Positions 59,731-64,000 of a DNA stretch of 64,000 nucleotides are shown piece by piece. The notes below the pieces were generated by a model. The model saw nothing but the letters and a program-made list of their open reading frames with translations. It had not been told where the DNA came from and did not search any database. The DNA is from Candidatus Krumholzibacteriota bacterium (GTDB lineage: Bacteria; Krumholzibacteriota; Krumholzibacteriia; LZORAL124-64-63). The stretch is taken from the NCBI GenBank assembly GCA_022711765.1, contig JAKLEB010000002.1, positions 1,432,620 through 1,496,619 of the forward strand. The letters are read 5' to 3'. The number at the start of each line of letters is the position of its first letter. Position 1 is the first letter of the stretch. Made by a program: the position numbers and the translations under genes.

Positions 59731-59736
59731 CCGCCC

Positions 59737-60615
59737 ATGGCCAATCTCGACCGTGGTTTTTCGCCGGACGACGCGGCCGCCTCCGGGCTGTTCGCTCGCG
59801 GCCGGCAAGCCGAGGCCGCCGGCGATCTGCCGGTGGCCCACGCGCTCTATGCCGAGGCCGCGTCCCTGCGCGGCGACGACCCGGACGTCCTCTATCGCCT
59901 CGGTTGCGTATGCCTGAAGACCGGGCGATTCGAGGCGGCGCACGAGGCCTTCCGGGCAGGCCTGGCGCGCCGGCCGGGCGACGCCCGCATGTTGACGAAC
60001 CTGGGCGCCGCGCTCGACCAGCTCGGTCGGCGGGACGAGGCGATGGCGGCGTACCAGCGGGCCGCGTTCCTGGAGGACGCGCCGGCCGCCGCCCACCACA
60101 ACCTGGGCTCGCTCTACGCCGAGGAAGGTCGGACCGAGGAAGCCATCCACGCGTTCCAGGACGCAGTTCGCAAGGCGCCGGATGCCGAGAGCCACTGCAG
60201 CCTCGGACTGGTTCTGCTCGGCGCCGACGATCTCGTGCGCGCGCTCGAGCAGTTCGAGGCGGCCGTCGGCTGCGACCACCGGCACACGCGAGGTCACTAC
60301 TACGCGGCGGTCTGCCTGCTGAAGCGTGGGCGCTACCAGGAGGCGCTGGCGCGCTTCGAGCTCGTCCTCGACCTCGAACCGGCGCTGGCCCGCGCGCATT
60401 TCCACCGGGGCGTCTGCCTGCACAAGCTCGAGCGTTTCAAGGCCGCTCTCGCGGCGCTGACCCAGGCCGAGGCGTCGTTTCCCGAGGACGGGCGAGTGCA
60501 TTTCCAGCTCGCCCTGACCTGCGACGCCCTGGGGCTCGCCGCGGACGCCCGCCGCCACTACCACCTCGCGCGCCTGCTCCGCGATCCGGCCCACAAGCAG
60601 GAATCCACGACCTGA
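59737..60615 (+). CDS. Cytoplasmic TPR protein, probably leaderless
   Basis: A 292-residue protein made of about eight TPR units from residue 16 on, with repeats such as ALYAEAASLRGDDPDVLYRLG, AAYQRAAFLEDAPAAAHHNLGSLYAEEG and ALARFELVLDLEPALARAHFHRG. There is no signal peptide or membrane helix, so it is likely a cytoplasmic scaffold. The start ATG coincides with the predicted +1 of its promoter, so the mRNA should be leaderless. It is followed 31 bases later by uppP. Confidence 0.78.
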   Translation: MANLDRGFSPDDAAASGLFARGRQAEAAGDLPVAHALYAEAASLRGDDPDVLYRLGCVCLKTGRFEAAHEAFRAGLARRPGDARMLTNLGAALDQLGRRDEAMAAYQRAAFLEDAPAAAHHNLGSLYAEEGRTEEAIHAFQDAVRKAPDAESHCSLGLVLLGADDLVRALEQFEAAVGCDHRHTRGHYYAAVCLLKRGRYQEALARFELVLDLEPALARAHFHRGVCLHKLERFKAALAALTQAEASFPEDGRVHFQLALTCDALGLAADARRHYHLARLLRDPAHKQESTT

Positions 60616-60646
60616 ACCACCGGCGCCTTCCCGAAGGTGAGAGTCC

Positions 60647-61426
60647 ATGCTCGACATCCTGCTCCTGGCCGTCGTCCAGGGAATGACCGAGTTCCTGCCC
60701 GTCAGCAGTTCCGGCCACCTCGTCCTCGTCCAGCACCTGCTGGGAGCGCGCGAGGGCGACCTCTTCCTCGACGTCGTCCTGCACTGCGGGACGCTGGGTT
60801 CCGTCCTCGCGGCCTACCGAAGGGACATCCTGCGCCTGCTGCGCCTCGATCGGGACGCGCTCGGGTACGTCCTCGCGCTCGCGGTCGCGACCTTGCCGGC
60901 CATCGGGGTCGGCCTGTTCCTGAAGGACGTCGTGGAGAGGATCTTCGCGGAGCCGGTCTTCGCCGCGGCGGGGCTGATCGTCACCGGCGTCGTCCTCCTC
61001 TCGACCCGTGCCGCGCGGAGCGCCGAGGACCTCTCGTCGCCGTGGGAGCCGCGCCCCGTTCCGCTGGCGAAGGCGCTGCTCGTCGGCTGCGCCCAGGCGA
61101 TCGCCATCTGTCCCGGCGTCAGCCGCAGCGGCAGCACGATCGCGGCGTCCCTGTGGTTGAAGCTCGGCCGGGCCGAAGCCGCCCGGTTCAGCTTCCTGCT
61201 GTCGGTTCCCGCCATTCTCGGGGCGCTGGTCCTGCATCTCCTCGAGGGCGACCTCGCGACCCGGAGCAGTCCGGCCGGTCTGGTCGTGGCGGCGGCCGTG
61301 GCGTTCGCCGTGGGCCTGCTGGCCATCCGGTGGACGGCGCTGGCCGTGGTCCAGAGTCATTTCTGGAAATTCGCGTTCTACGTGCTGCCGCTCGGCGTGC
61401 TCGCGCTGTGGTGGTTGCGCGGCTAG
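60647..61426 (+). CDS. uppP: Undecaprenyl-diphosphatase
   Basis: A 259-residue membrane enzyme of the BacA family that dephosphorylates undecaprenyl diphosphate so the carrier lipid can be reused for peptidoglycan and glycans. The active-site motifs are QGMTEFLPVSSSGHL (10-24) and PGVSRSGS (156-163). About 8 helices are predicted. AAGGTGAG precedes the ATG. Its last 4 bases overlap the end of the minus-strand receiver gene. The recycled lipid is used by the wall and glycan enzymes encoded in this window. Confidence 0.95.
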   Translation: MLDILLLAVVQGMTEFLPVSSSGHLVLVQHLLGAREGDLFLDVVLHCGTLGSVLAAYRRDILRLLRLDRDALGYVLALAVATLPAIGVGLFLKDVVERIFAEPVFAAAGLIVTGVVLLSTRAARSAEDLSSPWEPRPVPLAKALLVGCAQAIAICPGVSRSGSTIAASLWLKLGRAEAARFSFLLSVPAILGALVLHLLEGDLATRSSPAGLVVAAAVAFAVGLLAIRWTALAVVQSHFWKFAFYVLPLGVLALWWLRG

Positions 61427-61803
61427 ACCGGCTGGGGACGGCGGGCGAAGAGGCTGCGGAGCGTCTCCTCGACGCGCTCCGCCTCGAAGGGCTTGATGAC
61501 GAAATCTCCCGCGCCGGCGCGGACGGCCCTGAGCACCTCGTCCTTCTGGCCGAGGGCGGAGACGACCACGACCCGCGCGCGCGGATCCAGCGCGACGATC
61601 TGCCGGCACGCCTCGACGCCGTCGAGACCGGGCATCGTGATGTCGAGCATCACGAGCTCGGGACTCAACTCGCGGTAGCGTTCGACGGCGTCCTGGCCGT
61701 TCGCCACCTCCGCGACCACGGTCCAGCCGAGATCCTCCAGGATATCCCTCAGCATCACTCGCATGAACTGTGCGTCGTCGGCGATGATGACCGTCCGCTG
61801 CAT
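61423..61803 (-). CDS. CheY-like single-domain response regulator
   Basis: A 126-residue receiver domain. The phosphorylation pocket has DD (9-10), Asp54 in VMLDITMPGLDG, Ser82 in VVSALGQ and Lys104 in VIKPF. There is no output domain, so it must act through partner proteins, like CheY. No kinase is encoded nearby. The ATG at 61803 has GGAGG 5 bases upstream; a longer open frame on this strand is not used. It converges with uppP over 4 bases and diverges from the DUF4139 gene. Confidence 0.9.
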   Translation of the reverse strand: MQRTVIIADDAQFMRVMLRDILEDLGWTVVAEVANGQDAVERYRELSPELVMLDITMPGLDGVEACRQIVALDPRARVVVVSALGQKDEVLRAVRAGAGDFVIKPFEAERVEETLRSLFARRPQPV

Positions 61804-61948
61804 TCCTGCCTCCGGCGTGCCGTCTGGGCGGGCGATTCCGCGGCCAGTAAACAACTGGCGCGATCGCACCGTCTGGTGTATTGAGTCATCGACTCCCGGC
61901 CTGAACGCTTTAGCCGTGTCTCCCTCTCCAGACCTCAGGAGGCCGATC
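61804..61948. promoter_or_regulatory. Intergenic region between the receiver gene and the DUF4139 gene
   Basis: A 145-base divergent gap. It contains the palindromes CCAGT-AAACA-ACTGG (61844-61858) and GAGTC-ATC-GACTC, a possible -10 TGTATT for the plus gene and TTTACT for the minus gene. No convincing -35 elements are seen, so the promoters are tentative. Confidence 0.35.
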
Positions 61949-63352
61949 ATGTTCGCCTGCAAGCCATTACGGATCTTCCTGATCGTCGCGTGCGCCGTCG
62001 CCGCGAGCGCCGTCGCCGGCGCCGCCGACACCGTGACCTCGGCGCCCGAGCAGCGCGCGACCCTCGAGCTCACCGTCTACAACCAGGACCTGGCGCTCGT
62101 CCGCGAAGTTCGCGGCGCGAGCCTGCCGGCCGGCGAGTTCGCGCTCGAGATCCAGGGCGTGCCCGAGCGGATCCAGCCGGCCACGCTGCTCGTGGAGGCG
62201 AAGGGCCGGACAGGCCTGGTGATCCTCGAGCAGAACTACGAATTCGACCTGATGTCGAAGGAGAAGATCCTCGAGAAGTACGTGGGGAGGGAGATCGCCT
62301 GGATCCAGGAGAACGGCGAGCGCACGACCGGACGCCTGCTCGGCATGACGGCCGGTCCGGTCTACGAGGTCGGCGGCGAGGTGGTCTTCGAGGTGCCCGG
62401 CCGCATCGCCCTGCCGCAGCTGCCGGAGAATCTACGCGCCCGCCCGACCCTCGTCTGGCGCGCCCGGACCGAGCGCGCCGGCGAGGCGGACCTCGACGTG
62501 AGCTATCTCACGGGCGGCCTCGCGTGGAACGCCGACTACGTGCTCCAGCTCGATCCCGCCGGCAAGCAGGCGGACCTCAAGGGTTGGGTCACCGTCGAGA
62601 ACCGCAGCGGCGCCGGCTTCGCGAATGCGACGCTCCAGCTCGTGGCCGGCGAGATCAACCAGGTTCGCGGCGGGGAGACCATGGTCGACGAGATCCGGTA
62701 CATGGCCAAGGCCGAGGCGGCGCCGCAGGTCGTCGAGGAGACGCTCTACGACTACCACCTGTACACCGTCCCGTGGGCGACGACCTTGCCCGACAACAGC
62801 AGCAAGCAGGTCTCGCTGCTGGACGCGAGCGGCCTCGCCGTCGAGCGCCATTACACCGTGCGCGGCGGTTCGCACTACTTCCGCGGCGGCCAGGCGGACG
62901 ACCGGCAGGACGTCGCGGTCAGCTATTCGTTCGAGAACTCCGAGAGGAACAGGCTCGGCATGCCGCTGCCGGCCGGTACGATGCGGGTCTACGGCCAGTC
63001 GCAGGCGGGCAAGCGCCAGCTGCTCGGCGAGGACCGGATCCGCCACACGCCCAAGGACGAGACGATCGAGCTCGACGTGGGCAAGGCGTTCGACCTCGTC
63101 GCCGAGCGCGTGCGCAAGGACTATCGCCGGGTGTCCGATCGCGTCCACCGCAATACCTGGGAGATCACGCTGCGCAATCACAAGGACGAGGACGTCACCA
63201 TCGACGTGCGCGAGCAGGTGGGCGGCGACTGGGAGGTGCTCCAGAGCAGCGTGCCGCACGAGAAGGTCTCGGCCCAGGAGATCCTGTTCCGCGTGCCGGT
63301 CCAGCGCGACGGCGAGACCGTGCTCACCTACACCGTCGAGGTCACGTACTAG
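61949..63352 (+). CDS. Exported DUF4139-domain protein
   Basis: A 467-residue protein with a signal peptide (about 1-24, ending AGAAD). The DUF4139 pattern is clear: ELTVYNQDLALVREVRG, WRARTERAGEADLDVSYLTGGLAWNADYVLQLD, VENRSGAGFANATLQLVAG, ERNRLGMPLPAGTMRVY and WEITLRNHKDEDVTIDV. Members are secreted beta-sandwich proteins of unknown function. CAGGAGG lies 6 bases before the ATG, and the frame before it is ignored. It converges with the cut-off TPR gene with only 9 bases between stops. Confidence 0.85.
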   Translation: MFACKPLRIFLIVACAVAASAVAGAADTVTSAPEQRATLELTVYNQDLALVREVRGASLPAGEFALEIQGVPERIQPATLLVEAKGRTGLVILEQNYEFDLMSKEKILEKYVGREIAWIQENGERTTGRLLGMTAGPVYEVGGEVVFEVPGRIALPQLPENLRARPTLVWRARTERAGEADLDVSYLTGGLAWNADYVLQLDPAGKQADLKGWVTVENRSGAGFANATLQLVAGEINQVRGGETMVDEIRYMAKAEAAPQVVEETLYDYHLYTVPWATTLPDNSSKQVSLLDASGLAVERHYTVRGGSHYFRGGQADDRQDVAVSYSFENSERNRLGMPLPAGTMRVYGQSQAGKRQLLGEDRIRHTPKDETIELDVGKAFDLVAERVRKDYRRVSDRVHRNTWEITLRNHKDEDVTIDVREQVGGDWEVLQSSVPHEKVSAQEILFRVPVQRDGETVLTYTVEVTY

Positions 63353-63361
63353 CCGGGACGA

Positions 63362-64000
63362 TCAGAGGCTCGCGGCGCGGGCGCGGAGCCGCTGGTCGTC
63401 CGGACGCAGCCTCAGCGCCCGCCCGTAGGCGGCGGCGGCGGCGGCGCGATCGCCGAGCTGCCGGCGGGCCTCGGCGAGGTTCGCCCAGCCCTCGAAGTTG
63501 CGCGGGTCGCGGTCCACCGCGCGTTCGAATGCTCCGGCGGCCTCGGCGATCCGGCCGAGGTCGAAGAGGCACCGGCCGGCGTTCACCAGCGGTGGCGCCG
63601 CGTTGCGGTTGAGCCGCGCCGCGCGCTCGAAGTGGCCGAGCGCCTCCCCGAGCTCACCCCGTTCGAGGAGACGGTTGCCGAGGTTGTGGTGAAGGGTGGG
63701 ATGATCCGCGCACCGCGCCAGCGCCGCCACCAGGACCGCCTCGGCCGCCGGACCTCGATCCGCGAGCTGGAGCAGGGTCGCCAGCGACGCTCCGAGGTCA
63801 GCCAGCCGCACATCGCGGCCGGCGGGGGCGGTCGCGAGCCGCTCGCGGTAGCGGGTCGTCGCCCGCACCAGGACCGAATCGGCGTCGCCGTCCGGCCGGG
63901 TCGCGGCCGGCAGGAAGAGGATGCCGGCCTCGTCGGCCGCAGCCAGCGTCCAGGCCGGATCCGCGAGCAGCGTGCGGATGAGCGCGTGGCTCGCCGCGTT
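63362..64000 (-). CDS. Partial TPR protein, N-terminus beyond the window
   Basis: The minus-strand frame is open from its stop (63362) to the right edge (212 codons seen). The visible C-terminal part has at least four TPR units, such as HFERAARLNRNAAPPLVNAGRCLFDLG and ERAVDRDPRNFEGWANLAEARRQLGD. The segment DPAWTLAAADEAGILFLPA upstream resembles the periplasmic C-terminal region of GT-C-type membrane proteins that carry TPRs, so the missing part may be membrane-embedded. This last idea is inference. Confidence 0.7.
   Translation of the reverse strand, partial: NAASHALIRTLLADPAWTLAAADEAGILFLPAATRPDGDADSVLVRATTRYRERLATAPAGRDVRLADLGASLATLLQLADRGPAAEAVLVAALARCADHPTLHHNLGNRLLERGELGEALGHFERAARLNRNAAPPLVNAGRCLFDLGRIAEAAGAFERAVDRDPRNFEGWANLAEARRQLGDRAAAAAAYGRALRLRPDDQRLRARAASL

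Noticed and set aside
1-64000. CRISPR arrays, insertion sequences, phage genes, rRNA
   Set aside because: No repeated spacer pattern, transposase, integrase or rRNA block was seen anywhere.

Overview
The window is about 70% GC with tightly packed genes. It looks like chromosomal core sequence from an uncultured Gram-negative bacterium, plausibly of the FCB superphylum or a neighbour such as Candidatus Eisenbacteria/Krumholzibacteriota. Clues are a DUF2723 (GT117) membrane protein, a secreted beta-propeller protein ending in a FlgD/type-IX-sorting-like domain, DAP-type MurE, YfhO-like and flippase genes, and many TPR proteins. The phylum call is inference. I see no phage, IS element, CRISPR array, rRNA or tRNA.

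Layout. (1) 1-2730, minus strand: a cut-off single-pass membrane protein and an amidase lipoprotein with a second, catalytically dead amidase fold. (2) 2750-10747, plus: selA, a SPOR protein with a dead MinD/BY-kinase-like domain, smc and ftsY, closed by a near-perfect 83-nt hairpin. (3) 11080-14969: promoter, FMN riboswitch and a complete riboflavin operon (ribD-ribE-ribBA-ribH). (4) 15001-36482: nusB, then a long, mostly translationally coupled surface-glycan/glycosylation cluster of methyltransferase, GT4, UPF0104 flippase-like protein, DUF2723, epimerase, GtrB-like synthase, GT2, YfhO, Dpm1-like synthase, a GT2/sugar-transferase fusion, a secreted beta-propeller, a FlaA1-like dehydratase, a FemAB-like acyltransferase and a Wzx-like flippase. 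(5) 36586-54922: the dcw division and cell-wall cluster, mraZ-STAS-rsmH-ftsL-ftsI-murE-murF-murD-ftsW-murC-ftsQ-ftsA-ftsZ, followed by two TPR genes. mraY and murG are absent from their usual slots. (6) 54930-64000: rpmB (minus) diverging from recG, a zinc-ribbon protein, an unknown minus-strand gene, an MglA-like GTPase, a TPR protein that appears leaderless, uppP, a CheY-like receiver (minus), a DUF4139 protein and a cut-off TPR gene (minus).

How the genes fit together. SMC, FtsY and the dcw products handle chromosome organisation, membrane targeting and septal wall synthesis. The amidase, the SPOR protein and UppP also serve the envelope. In the glycan cluster, two polyprenyl-phosphate-sugar synthases (GtrB-type and Dpm1-type) sit beside two large GT-C-type membrane proteins (DUF2723 and YfhO) and two flippase-like proteins. 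This suggests lipid-linked sugar donors used outside the membrane, possibly including protein O-mannosylation; the secreted propeller protein is one possible target.

Expression. Most transcription starts can be read directly: TTGACA-like -35 hexamers, usually a 17-bp spacer, and a -10 often TACCTT. Starts inside operons are often GTGA or ATGA overlaps, and TTG starts are common. The most unusual items are the paired glycosylation machinery, the GT2/degenerate phosphoglycosyltransferase fusion, the STAS gene inside the dcw cluster, a motif shared by the FtsZ tail and the adjacent TPR protein, and the leaderless TPR gene.
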